Of a DNA stretch of 64,000 nt, positions 45,993 to 54,027 are shown piece by piece. Within the stretch, counting starts at the first letter, position 1. Every line of letters starts with the position of its first letter. Source of the DNA: Paenibacillus tepidiphilus (GTDB lineage Bacteria > Bacillota > Bacilli > Paenibacillales > Paenibacillaceae); the NCBI RefSeq assembly GCF_008635795.1, contig NZ_VWRQ01000002.1:248001-312000 (forward strand). The letters run 5' to 3'. The translations under genes and the position numbers were made by a program. The notes beneath the pieces are model-generated. The model did no database searches and was not told the DNA's origin. It was given only the letters and a program-made list of their open reading frames with translations.

Positions 45993-46466
45993 CTATTCCT
46001 GCACATTCTCCTGCAAAAGTGTTAAAAGTTTTGTCAGTTTATGTTGAAAAAAATTTTTCTCCTCTGCGGTGAAGGCTTTGGGACCTTTGCCGTAAACGCC
46101 GCGACGCCGCTGGACCGCCTTGGCATGCCGGCCCTCCAGCATGAAATCCATTCGGGTATCGTCGTATTCCTGACCGCGAAATGACATTACCCGGCAGCGT
46201 TTGCCGAGCGCCAGCGCCGCCAGCCCGTAATCCTGGGTCAGCACCACATCGCCGGGAGAAATATGATTGGCGATGTACAGATCGGCCATCTGATCCCCGC
46301 GGTCCACCTGTACGACCGTAACCCCGTCCTCCTCCCGCAGCACATGGTCATAAGACGAGACCATGACCACCGGAATACCGAAGATGCGGGCAGCTTGGGC
46401 AATTTCCTGCTTCACCGGACAGGCGTCGCCGTCGACGACAATCCTTCTTTCTCCGGCCTTATCCAT
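45993..46466 (-). CDS. yqxD: YaiI/YqxD family protein (DUF188, PIN-like)
   Basis: 157-residue protein of the UPF0178/YaiI family: VVDGDACPVKQEI at the N-terminus, RGDQMADLYIANHISPGDVVLTQDYGLA in the middle, and RGVYGKGPKAFT near the end. The acidic residues suggest a PIN-like nuclease fold; no proven function. The ATG at 46466 (MDKAGERRIV) is chosen; ribosome site GGTGATGG is moderate. It heads the dnaG-rpoD operon, as in B. subtilis. Confidence 0.9.
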   Translation of the reverse strand: MDKAGERRIVVDGDACPVKQEIAQAARIFGIPVVMVSSYDHVLREEDGVTVVQVDRGDQMADLYIANHISPGDVVLTQDYGLAALALGKRCRVMSFRGQEYDDTRMDFMLEGRHAKAVQRRRGVYGKGPKAFTAEEKNFFQHKLTKLLTLLQENVQE

Positions 46467-46537
46467 ACCATCACCAGTTCCCGTGTAATATATATACGCA
46501 ATTGACGGACAGAAATCCTTCTTTCGAAAAAGCATAA

Positions 46538-46580
46538 ATACGGAACGAATGTCAACTAACGCATTGGCACCGTTCCGTAT
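46538..46580. repeat. Inverted repeat upstream of yqxD-dnaG-rpoD
   Basis: ATACGGAACG (46538-46547) and CGTTCCGTAT (46571-46580) are perfect 10-bp inverted arms 23 bp apart. On the minus strand the loop contains TTGACA (46550-46555), a consensus -35 hexamer, without a matching -10 at the usual distance. Could be a regulatory operator or a transcript hairpin. See findings. Confidence 0.6.
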
Positions 46581-46686
46581 ATTTATACCCCAAACCTTCA
46601 ATCTATACCATAAGTCGCTGGACTTTCAAAATCAAAGCCTGAAATGAAGCAGGATTCCTGAAGGATCTACTGCTTTGCGCAAAAGC

Positions 46687-48768
46687 TTACCAGACCAGCT
46701 TGCCGAAGTCGGCATAGCTGCGGGAGTCGGCGTTAACTGCGGCCAAGAGTGCGAGGCGGTTATTGCGGACCCCTTCATCTTCAGCCATAACCATAACGGA
46801 ATCAAAGAATCCGGTAATGGCTTCCTGGAGCCCGGAAAGAACAGCCAACGCCTTCGCGGCATCCTTCGCCTCAATTGCAGCTTGGTATGCTGCATGAGCC
46901 GACTGCCAGGACTCATACAGATTCACCTCTGCCGCTTCCTGCAGCAGCGCCGGTTCCAAGGTGGCGTCTGCCGGGGCTTTGGCGGCAAGATTGGCCACGC
47001 GGGTCAGAGAATCGACGGCGATTTTGAAATCGGCCTGTTCGGTTACGGCTTGCGTCAGGGCACGGCTGCGGGCAACCACGGCGACGATGTCATCAAAGCC
47101 AGCGGCGGTTACCGCATCGACGACATCGTAACGGGCACCTTCGTCGGACAAGAGACGCTTCACGCGCAGACCGAAGAACTCGTACAGACTTATACGTAAT
47201 TCGGTGCCCAAATGTTTCTCCGGACGCAAATTTTCATGAACTTCCACAGCAATTGTAAAAATTTCCTGCAACGAAAGCGGCAATTGATGCTCCAGCAGCA
47301 TTTGCACAATACCCGCCGCTTGACGGCGCAGGGCGTACGGGTCTTGCGAGCCCGTAGGAATAATGCCGATGGAGAAGCAGCCTACGATGGTATCAATCTT
47401 GTCGGCCAGGCTGACTACAAGGCCCGCCTGTGTGGACGGTACGGCATCTCCGGCAAAACGCGGCTGATAATGTTCAAAAATGCCTTTGGCAACATTTTCG
47501 GCTTCACCCGCTTTACGGGCATAATCCTCGCCCATCGTACCTTGCAGCTCAGGGAATTCATAGACCATTTGTGTAACCAAGTCGAATTTGCAAATATCGG
47601 CCGTGCGGCTGACCTCTGCGGCAGCATCCGCCGGCAGCGAGAGCTTCGCGGCAATATTGTCGGCAATGGCACGGATACGGCGCACCTTATCGCCGACACT
47701 GCCCAATTCCTCGTGGTACACGATGGTCTCAAGCTTCGCCAGCGCGTCGCTGATTTGCAGCTTCTGGTCTTCTTCATAGAAGAACTTGGCGTCCGAAAGA
47801 CGGGCACGCAGAACCTTTTCGTTCCCCTTGGCGATTACGTCAAGAGATTCGGCGTTGCCGTTGCGTACGGTGACAAAGTATGGGAGCAGCTTGCCTGCGT
47901 CGTCCAGCACCGGGAAATACCGCTGATGCTCACGCATCGAGGTGATCAGCACCTCCTGCGGAATGTTCAGGAACGAGGGATCGAAGGTGCCGAACAGCAC
48001 GGTCGGCGTTTCTACCAGGAACAGTACCTCTTCCAGCAGATCTTCCTTGATGGCAATGGTCCAGCTCTTCTCTTCCGCCAGCCGGTTGATCTGGCTGAGG
48101 ATCAGCGCCTCGCGTTCCTGTACATCTACCAGCACATGCTGGGCACGAAGCGCCTCCACATACTGCGCCGGTTCGGAAATAACGGCTTCGGTACCCAGGA
48201 AACGGTGACCGCGGCTGAGGTTGCCTGACTTCACGCCGGTAATCTCCAGTTCGATTACGGCTTCGCCAAACAGGGCCACGAGCCAGCGGATCGGGCGGAC
48301 AAATTTGAATTCGTAGGCGCCCCAGCGCATGTTCTTCGGAAATGTCATCGCGCTGACAATCCCGCTTAGACCTTCGGACAACAGGGAAGCAGTGTCTACG
48401 CCATTGCTGTTCTTGGTCGCATAAATATATTCCACACCGGCCAGTTCTTTAAAGGTAAAATCATCGGGCGATACGCCCTGGCTGCGGGCGAAGCCAAGCG
48501 CCGCTTTGCTCCACGCACCGTTCTCGTCCAGAGCGATTTTGCGGGATGGTCCCTTCACTTCCTCGCTCACATCGGTCTGACGCTCGGCGGCAGCCTTCAC
48601 CAGCACCGCAAGGCGGCGCGGCGTGGCATACGCCTGAACTCCGCTGTGCGTAATCCGTGAGGACTCCAGCCATTTCTCAGTCTTGTCCTGCAGCTGCTCC
48701 ATCGCTGCCCGGAGAAACCGCGCAGGCACTTCTTCCAGACCAATCTCAAACAAAATATCCTTAGACAA
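46687..48768 (-). CDS. glyS: Glycyl-tRNA synthetase beta subunit
   Basis: Large subunit of the tetrameric (alpha2beta2) bacterial glycyl-tRNA synthetase, about 693 residues, giving tRNA recognition through the HD-like middle and the C-terminal anticodon-binding domain (about 560-690). The N-terminus [16 protein letters not shown] is the family signature. I prefer TTG at 48768, which yields [10 protein letters not shown] as in relatives and has AAGGTG about six bases upstream; GTG at 48777 is the alternative. Either overlaps the end of glyQ, so the subunits are translationally coupled. Confidence 0.95.
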   Translation of the reverse strand: MSKDILFEIGLEEVPARFLRAAMEQLQDKTEKWLESSRITHSGVQAYATPRRLAVLVKAAAERQTDVSEEVKGPSRKIALDENGAWSKAALGFARSQGVSPDDFTFKELAGVEYIYATKNSNGVDTASLLSEGLSGIVSAMTFPKNMRWGAYEFKFVRPIRWLVALFGEAVIELEITGVKSGNLSRGHRFLGTEAVISEPAQYVEALRAQHVLVDVQEREALILSQINRLAEEKSWTIAIKEDLLEEVLFLVETPTVLFGTFDPSFLNIPQEVLITSMREHQRYFPVLDDAGKLLPYFVTVRNGNAESLDVIAKGNEKVLRARLSDAKFFYEEDQKLQISDALAKLETIVYHEELGSVGDKVRRIRAIADNIAAKLSLPADAAAEVSRTADICKFDLVTQMVYEFPELQGTMGEDYARKAGEAENVAKGIFEHYQPRFAGDAVPSTQAGLVVSLADKIDTIVGCFSIGIIPTGSQDPYALRRQAAGIVQMLLEHQLPLSLQEIFTIAVEVHENLRPEKHLGTELRISLYEFFGLRVKRLLSDEGARYDVVDAVTAAGFDDIVAVVARSRALTQAVTEQADFKIAVDSLTRVANLAAKAPADATLEPALLQEAAEVNLYESWQSAHAAYQAAIEAKDAAKALAVLSGLQEAITGFFDSVMVMAEDEGVRNNRLALLAAVNADSRSYADFGKLVW

Positions 48769-49648
48769 GGTCAGCACCTTCTTTCTTCAGGAGCGGGAAG
48801 CCCAGCTTCTCGCGTTCCTCCAGGTATGTCGCCGCCACGGTACGGGCTAAGTTACGTACTCTTGTAAGGAAACCGGTACGTTCCGTTACACTGATTGCGC
48901 CGCGCGCATCCAGCAAATTGAAGGTGTGCGAGCATTTCAGCACATAATCGTAAGCCGGGAACACCAGATGCTTCTCCATCGCCCGCTTCGCTTCCTCTTC
49001 GTAGGTGTTAAAGAGGCTGAACAGCATTTTGACATCGGATACCTCAAAGGTGTACGTGGAATGCTCAACCTCCGGCTGATGGAACACGTCGCCGTAAGTT
49101 ACGCCGTCCACCCACTCCAGATCAAACACATTCTCCTTCTCCTGAATGTAGGAGGCGAGACGCTCCATGCCGTAGGTGATTTCCACAGCGACCGGATTCG
49201 TCTCAATACCGCCCACCTGCTGGAAGTACGTAAACTGGGTGATTTCCATACCGTCCAGCCACACTTCCCAGCCAAGTCCGGCACAGCCGAGCGACGGGTT
49301 CTCCCAGTTGTCCTCAACGAACCGGATATCATGCAGCAGCGGGTCCACACCCAGCGCCTTCAGACTCTCCAGGTACATTTCCTGAATGTTGTCCGGGGAC
49401 GGCTTGATGATGACCTGGAACTGGTGATGCTGATACAGCCGGTTCGGGTTCTCCCCGTAACGTCCGTCGGACGGACGGCGGGAAGGCTCAACATAAGCTA
49501 CCTTCCACGGCTCAGGTCCCAGCGACCGCAGAAAGGTCATGGGATTCATCGTGCCCGCCCCTTTCTCCGTATCATACGGCTGGACGAGAATACAGTTCTC
49601 TTTGGACCAGAACTGCTGCAGCGTTAAGATCATCTGCTGAAAATTCAT
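48761..49648 (-). CDS. glyQ: Glycyl-tRNA synthetase alpha subunit
   Basis: Catalytic subunit that forms glycyl-adenylate; 295 residues. Nearly the whole sequence is signature-like: [78 protein letters not shown] lies upstream of the ATG. Expression is expected to depend on uncharged tRNA-Gly through the T-box leader at 49775-50038. Confidence 0.97.
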   Translation of the reverse strand: MNFQQMILTLQQFWSKENCILVQPYDTEKGAGTMNPMTFLRSLGPEPWKVAYVEPSRRPSDGRYGENPNRLYQHHQFQVIIKPSPDNIQEMYLESLKALGVDPLLHDIRFVEDNWENPSLGCAGLGWEVWLDGMEITQFTYFQQVGGIETNPVAVEITYGMERLASYIQEKENVFDLEWVDGVTYGDVFHQPEVEHSTYTFEVSDVKMLFSLFNTYEEEAKRAMEKHLVFPAYDYVLKCSHTFNLLDARGAISVTERTGFLTRVRNLARTVAATYLEEREKLGFPLLKKEGADLV

Positions 49649-49774
49649 TGCTACCGCTCCTTCGCTTCTAATGTGAACTGCCGGTTATTGTTATAACCCG
49701 TTGCTTCTGCGATGGAGGCGGTGCTTCTATTCCCGCGCGGTCACCGGAAACTGACAATCCGGTCCTGCACAGGC

Positions 49775-50038
49775 AAAAAAGCTCCCGCCCCCATGCCTGA
49801 AATTCAGACATAGGGACGAGAGCTGTTACTTACTCCCGCGGTTCCACCCTACTTGATTACGCCAAAAGCGAAATCCACTTTTCATTCCGCCGCTTCCGCA
49901 CTCCCGGGCGCCATTTCATGAACATCGTCCCGCCGGGCTTCCACCGTCCCCGGCTCTCTATAGTTGACCATGATTCATTACTTTCCCGATCACTGCACGT
50001 CTTCTTCCTGAAGCAAGAGCGGCCTTAAAAAAGAAACT
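49775..50038 (-). promoter_or_regulatory. T-box leader (tRNA-Gly) of glyQS
   Basis: Transcription-attenuating riboswitch read by uncharged tRNA. On the minus strand the T-box AGGGTGGAACCGCGGGAGT (49832-49850) is followed by a terminator, AGCTCTCGTCCCTATG paired with CATGGGGGCGGGAGCT and then TTTTTT (49775-49824). Upstream, the Stem I region contains AAAGTAATGAATCATGG and a loop AAATGGCGCC whose GGC would be the glycine specifier codon, as in B. subtilis glyQS. The Stem I fold and specifier are read by eye. The 5' end is set from the promoter at 50045-50073. Confidence 0.93.
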
Positions 50039-50044
50039 GCTCCT

Positions 50045-50073
50045 ATAGTAACGGAAAAAACGAATTTCGTCAA
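50045..50073 (-). promoter_or_regulatory. SigA-type promoter of the glyQS T-box operon
   Basis: Minus strand TTGACG (50068-50073), 17-bp spacer, TACTAT (50045-50050). It overlaps the last codons of recO, so glyQS has its own start site behind recO. Confidence 0.75.
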
Positions 50074-50825
50074 ATATTGTATTTATCGAGCTGGTCCAGA
50101 AAGCTTCTTGACTTCAGCCGCAGCCCCAGCTGCATGTCCACAAAAGAACGCATGATTTTCTTCAGCTCCGCCTGAGTTTCCTCTTTCACACTGACATTGC
50201 CGAGTCGGGTCAGGTCCACCGCAGCGAACAAGCGCAGCAGCTTCAGCGCGCGCGGTGAGACCTCAAGCGCCGGCGGATCATTGTGCGAGCAGGCGCGGCA
50301 CAGCACCCCGCCAAGGCGGGGGCTGATCCGCAGCTGCTCGTCGGGCCGCTCCTGGCCGCAGGCAATACAGGTATCCAGCTGCGGGCCGTAGCCGGCGGCC
50401 TGCAGTATTTTCATCTCAAAAACATTAATGATAACTCCAGGCTCCTTACCATCCTCAAGGGCATTCAGGCAGGCAGACAATTGGCGGTACCAGAAGCTGC
50501 CCGTCTCTTCATCATGCAGGACACGGTCAAGCAGCTCGCAGGCATAAGAGGCATAGGCTGCCAGATACAAATCCCCGCGCAGGGCATGATGAGACTGTGT
50601 AATTTCTCCGGCATTCAGCGTTCCCAGTCCGCCGTTGTTACGGAAGAACACAAATTCTCCCACCGTAAACGGCTGGATGAGTGCCGCATGCCGGCTGCGG
50701 ACTTTTTTGGCACCGCGCACGAGCACGCCTACTTTGCCCGCATTTTCGGTGCAAAGCGTAATGATCGCGTTCCCCTCGCCGTAGTCCATGTTGCGGAGGA
50801 CAATCCCTTCCACCCTGTGTAACAT
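50070..50825 (-). CDS. recO: DNA repair protein RecO
   Basis: Mediator that helps load RecA on SSB-coated DNA with RecR. The N-terminal OB fold (LHRVEGIVLRNMDYGEGNAII, about 2-22) is followed by helices and a zinc-binding motif C-x2-C...C-x2-C (CIACGQER...LCRAC, about 153-179). The ATG at 50825 has GGGAG seven bases upstream; the frame extends six codons further to 50843. Length is 251 residues. In line with yqzL and era upstream, as in B. subtilis. Confidence 0.93.
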   Translation of the reverse strand: MLHRVEGIVLRNMDYGEGNAIITLCTENAGKVGVLVRGAKKVRSRHAALIQPFTVGEFVFFRNNGGLGTLNAGEITQSHHALRGDLYLAAYASYACELLDRVLHDEETGSFWYRQLSACLNALEDGKEPGVIINVFEMKILQAAGYGPQLDTCIACGQERPDEQLRISPRLGGVLCRACSHNDPPALEVSPRALKLLRLFAAVDLTRLGNVSVKEETQAELKKIMRSFVDMQLGLRLKSRSFLDQLDKYNI

Positions 50826-50861
50826 GCCTCGTCTCCCAACCACTCGGCAAGCAACCAGTCC

Positions 50862-51005
50862 CTACTGCGCTTCTTCATCAAGATCCGACTCTTCTTCCGT
50901 CAGCAGCATTCCGCTGTCTTCCAGCGGTGCCCTGGATTCTTTGTACAGCAGATAAGCATCGACATCTCCAGTCATTGCAAAATACTTCCACGAAAAATCT
51001 CGCAT
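50862..51005 (-). CDS. yqzL: YqzL-family small protein
   Basis: A 47-residue open frame on the minus strand begins MRDFSWKYFAMTGDVDAYLL and ends in an acidic tail (ESDLDEEAQ). The start pattern (D-F-S/T-W-K-x-F, TG-x-[IV]-D-x-Y-LL) and its place between era and recO match the YqzL family. AAAGGA lies about ten bases upstream of the ATG. Role unknown. It starts 107 bp after the era stop. Confidence 0.85.
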   Translation of the reverse strand: MRDFSWKYFAMTGDVDAYLLYKESRAPLEDSGMLLTEEESDLDEEAQ

Positions 51006-51112
51006 TCGTATTCATCCTTTCTTTAGGAAACACGATGTCTCTTCAAAGATAGGATGTGCGCTGAGCCGGGAACTATCCGTGCAATTCCTGCCAGAAACGG
51101 CCGAAGAAGGGT

Positions 51113-52006
51113 TTACAGGTCTTTGTGGAAGCCGAGGTCACGCAGTACGCGGTCCTGATTGCGCCAGTCTTTTTTCACTTTCACCCAAAGTTCCAGAAAA
51201 ATCTTCGAGCCGAGCAAATTCTCGATATCGGTCCGCGCCCGTCTGCCGACTTCCTTGAGCATAGCGCCCTGCTTGCCGATAATAATCCCCTTCTGGGAAT
51301 CGCGCTCGACAAAAATCACTGCGGAGATGTGCACGACTCCATTCTCGGCCACCCGCATATCTTCGATGGTCACAGCAATGGAATGCGGAATTTCTTCGCG
51401 TGTCATATGCAGAATCTTCTCGCGGATCAGCTCCGCGCAGACGAACTGCTCCGGATGGTCCGTCACCTGGTCGTCCGGATAATACTGCGGGCCTTCCGGC
51501 AGATATTTACCGATTTGCTCCAGCAGGGTGTTCACATTGTTGCCCATCTTAGCGGAAATTGGTACGATTTCGGCGAACTCATGCAGCTTGCGGTACTGCT
51601 CAATCAGCGGCAGCAGCGCCTCCGGTGCGAGCTTGTCGATCTTGTTAAGCACCAGGAATACCGGCGTCTTCACCTGCTTCAGCTGCTCGGCGATAAAGCG
51701 GTCGCCGCCGCCCAGCCCTTCGGAAGCATCGACGAGAAACAGAACAGCCTCGACTTCACCAAGAGTGCCAATAGCCGTTTGATTCATGTAATCGCCCAGC
51801 TTGGACTGTCTTTTATGGATACCCGGCGTGTCCAGGAACACGATCTGCGAGTTATTCGCCGTGTACACCCCGTGGATTTTGTTGCGCGTCGTCTGCGGCT
51901 TGTCCGACATAATGGCGATCTTCTGGCCGATCACCTGGTTCATCAGCGTCGATTTGCCTACATTTGGTCTGCCGATAATGGCGACAAACCCGGATTTGAA
52001 TTTCAT
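51113..52006 (-). CDS. era: GTPase Era
   Basis: Essential GTPase that binds the 3' end of 16S rRNA and aids 30S assembly. G1 is GRPNVGKST (about 12-20), G3 DTPGIH (about 59-64), G4 NKID; a C-terminal KH domain (about 205-297) contains [19 protein letters not shown] with the GxxG RNA-binding loop. Length is 297 residues. The upstream neighbour dgkA is 1.1 kb away because of the repeat-bearing gap. Confidence 0.97.
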   Translation of the reverse strand: MKFKSGFVAIIGRPNVGKSTLMNQVIGQKIAIMSDKPQTTRNKIHGVYTANNSQIVFLDTPGIHKRQSKLGDYMNQTAIGTLGEVEAVLFLVDASEGLGGGDRFIAEQLKQVKTPVFLVLNKIDKLAPEALLPLIEQYRKLHEFAEIVPISAKMGNNVNTLLEQIGKYLPEGPQYYPDDQVTDHPEQFVCAELIREKILHMTREEIPHSIAVTIEDMRVAENGVVHISAVIFVERDSQKGIIIGKQGAMLKEVGRRARTDIENLLGSKIFLELWVKVKKDWRNQDRVLRDLGFHKDL

Positions 52007-52054
52007 ACAATCTTCCCTTCTTTTTCAAAACATTAAAAACTATTTCAAAAGCTT

Positions 52055-52252
52055 TTTCGATCCCCCTAAATCCCCCTTAGCCAAGGGGGACCCCAAGGGC
52101 CCCGGCCCTCTGGACACCCGGAATTGGGCGGCAGAGCAGCGGTCGAGGATTGTTCGCGGTATTGGAGCATTGAGCGCTTGTCGTTCCCTCCGGGAACCCG
52201 CTTTGCAGCGGCGCGGGAGGAGTTACTGGGCAGCGATGCTGTTCTGTGGGGC
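52055..52252. repeat. 198-bp intergenic repeat, copy 1
   Basis: Begins TTTCGATCCCCCTAAATCCC and ends CTGTTCTGTGGGGC. Near the left end TCCCCCTT-agcc-AAGGGGGA is an 8-bp perfect hairpin. The unit recurs at 52286-52483 with about eight mismatches by eye. No transposase or terminal target duplication is visible. Confidence 0.9.
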
Positions 52253-52285
52253 ATCCTTTCAATCCATACCTCTTCAATCCATACC

Positions 52286-52483
52286 TTTCGATCCCCCTAA
52301 ATCCCCCTTAGCCAAGGGGGACCCCAAGGGCCCCGGCCCTCTGGACACCCGGAATTGGGCGGCAGAGCAGCGGCGGAGGATTGTTGGCGGTATTGGAGCA
52401 TCGAGCGCTTTTCGTTCCCTCCGGGAACCCGCTTTACAGCGGCGCGGGAGGAGTTAGTCGGCAGCGATGCTGTTCTGTGGGGC
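52286..52483. repeat. 198-bp intergenic repeat, copy 2
   Basis: Same unit and orientation as copy 1, 231 bp later; the 33-bp spacer contains ATCCATACC twice (start of CAATCCATACC). Differences from copy 1 are scattered substitutions, so the duplication is not brand-new or both copies arrived separately. Confidence 0.9.
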
Positions 52484-52584
52484 TAGTGGCAACGGCCGCT
52501 TCGCGGCGTTGCAGGCGCATCGTCAGTGTACGATGCGCTTTAGCTCTGGTGCTTACCAGTGAGCTGACACCAACTGCGTGCACC

Positions 52585-52836
52585 TTACGGGAACTAGTGA
52601 CCAAACACCAGCATTTTACGGACACCAGTGACCAGACACTAACTGCGCGCGTCTTACGGACACTAGAGCCCTTATTTTAGCTTATAGGGCTAAATTGCAG
52701 AGTTAACGGACTCAAGCGACCTTAATCACGCCGAAAGTCGGCGTTCCAGTCTCTTTTTGCCGAAATAGCGGATTCTCGGTCCGTTACGGCGAAATTAGGA
52801 GGCGTTTACTGAGAATAACGTCTCCTGTGTCCGTTA
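52585..52836. repeat. Cluster of TTACGGAC motifs
   Basis: TTACGGGAAC-like at 52585, TTACGGACAC at 52616-52625 and 52654-52663, TTAACGGAC at 52703-52711, and the reverse complement GTCCGTTA at 52779-52786 and 52829-52836. The first three are embedded in longer degenerate units (CACCAACTGCG...TTACGG.ACTAGTGACC). Function unknown. Confidence 0.6.
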
Positions 52837-53134
52837 CCTTGTATTTCTCCGAGCAATACGTCTGTTTTCAGCGTGAACAACCAGGAAACCACTTCTTGTG
52901 CCGTGACCCCGGCGGTGAAATCCATTCAGTTACTTTCAAGCGCTATCCAGTTAGTATCTGCTGCTCCTCTTCTACTTACACGCTGCACTTGTCCACATTG
53001 GATCGCTGAACCTTATAGCAGCATTAGTGTATGCACAAAGCAATGAATTTACTGTAACAAGCACACGCAAAGATACCAATAGGGCGGAGCGTATACACGG
53101 TCCGCCTGATGCCAAGCCGAAAGTTGTAAGCTGA

Positions 53135-53530
53135 TTATGACATAAGTCCCTGGATCCAGTCCATCACCGGGCCATAAAAAACATAAATCCCCACGATAAC
53201 GGCAAAGACCGCCATCAGCAGTACTGCTCCGGCGGCGGTGTCTTTAGCTTTCTTGGCCAGAGGATGAAGCTCCGGCGATACGAGGTCAATCGTGGCCTCA
53301 ATCGCCGTATTCAGCAGCTCCGTGCTCAGTACGAGCGTAACGGCCAGCAGCAGCAGCATCCACTTGGAAGCCGGCAGCCTGAATACGGCGGCGGCGGCGA
53401 GTACGATCAGGGTCAGGCCGCAGTGTACCTTCATATTCAGCTCGGATTTAAAAGCCGCCACAATCCCTTGCACCGCATAGCGGAATGAATGCCAGAACTT
53501 CTTATGTCCCGCCGCCGTGTTCTTGACCAT
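53135..53530 (-). CDS. dgkA: Undecaprenol/diacylglycerol kinase DgkA
   Basis: Small membrane kinase that in Gram-positives phosphorylates undecaprenol to recycle the cell-wall lipid carrier. 131 residues, three membrane helices, with the family signature ELLNTAIEATIDLV...HPLAKKAKDTAAGAVLL (about 70-106). The start codon overlaps the ybeY stop (TGATG), so translation is coupled. Confidence 0.94.
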   Translation of the reverse strand: MVKNTAAGHKKFWHSFRYAVQGIVAAFKSELNMKVHCGLTLIVLAAAAVFRLPASKWMLLLLAVTLVLSTELLNTAIEATIDLVSPELHPLAKKAKDTAAGAVLLMAVFAVIVGIYVFYGPVMDWIQGLMS

Positions 53531-54027
53531 CAGCGCGTCAACCCGACCTGAGCCAGTACCGCTTCCTGCTTGGACATCATTTCGGCTTCCGCCGCCTCAT
53601 CCTGGTGGTCATAGCCGAGCAGATGCAGGAAGCCGTGCACGAACAGAAACCCTAATTCCCGCTCCAGCGAATGGCCGTAATCAAGCGCCTGCTCCCGGGC
53701 ACGCTCCACCGAGATGATGATATCGCCGAGGACATTCGGCAGTTCTCCTTCGTCCTCGCCCTCTTCCAGCTCATACACAATCTCCGGCTCGTCTTCCCCG
53801 GTCTCATTCAGCGCAAAGGAGAGCACATCCGTCGGACGGTCAATCCCCCGATACTCGCGGTTAAGCTCGTGAATGCGGTCATTATCGACGAAGGTCAGCG
53901 CGACCTCCCCGTTGTCCAGTCCTTCGGCTTCGGCCGCTTGCTGCAGAATTCTATCCAGCAGTGCGATCAGCTCATCGCTAATCGTATATTGCTCTTGTTC
54001 GTTGTCCCAAACCAGGTCCAGACTCAT
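53530..54027 (-). CDS. ybeY: Endoribonuclease YbeY
   Basis: Zinc-dependent RNase for 16S rRNA 3' end maturation and ribosome quality control. The metal site HGFLHLLGYDH (about 131-141) is intact and LGDIIISVERA precedes it. An acidic insert (EPEIVYELEEGEDEGE, about 80-95) is slightly longer than usual. 165 residues. Overlaps the upstream yqfF gene by 4 bp and dgkA by one base. Confidence 0.95.
   Translation of the reverse strand: MSLDLVWDNEQEQYTISDELIALLDRILQQAAEAEGLDNGEVALTFVDNDRIHELNREYRGIDRPTDVLSFALNETGEDEPEIVYELEEGEDEGELPNVLGDIIISVERAREQALDYGHSLERELGFLFVHGFLHLLGYDHQDEAAEAEMMSKQEAVLAQVGLTR

Larger units (their letters stand above)
52007..53134. other. Gene-free interval between era and dgkA carrying repeats
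   Basis: In B. subtilis only cdd (cytidine deaminase) separates these genes. Here 1,128 bp hold no credible gene: open frames crossing it duplicate the repeat sequence and lack ribosome sites. Contents from left are two 198-bp direct repeats (52055-52252 and 52286-52483), then short scattered TTACGGACAC-like motifs (52585-52836), then about 300 bp without clear structure up to dgkA. No cdd remnant was recognised. Confidence 0.75.

Noticed and set aside
51801..52457. 218-codon plus-strand open frame ending in the repeats, with an internal duplicated protein segment
   Set aside because: It starts inside era on the opposite strand and its duplication is just the 198-bp DNA repeat translated; no ribosome site.
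52055..52483. CRISPR array or insertion sequence
   Set aside because: Only two units of 198 bp, no short regular spacers, no cas genes, no transposase.
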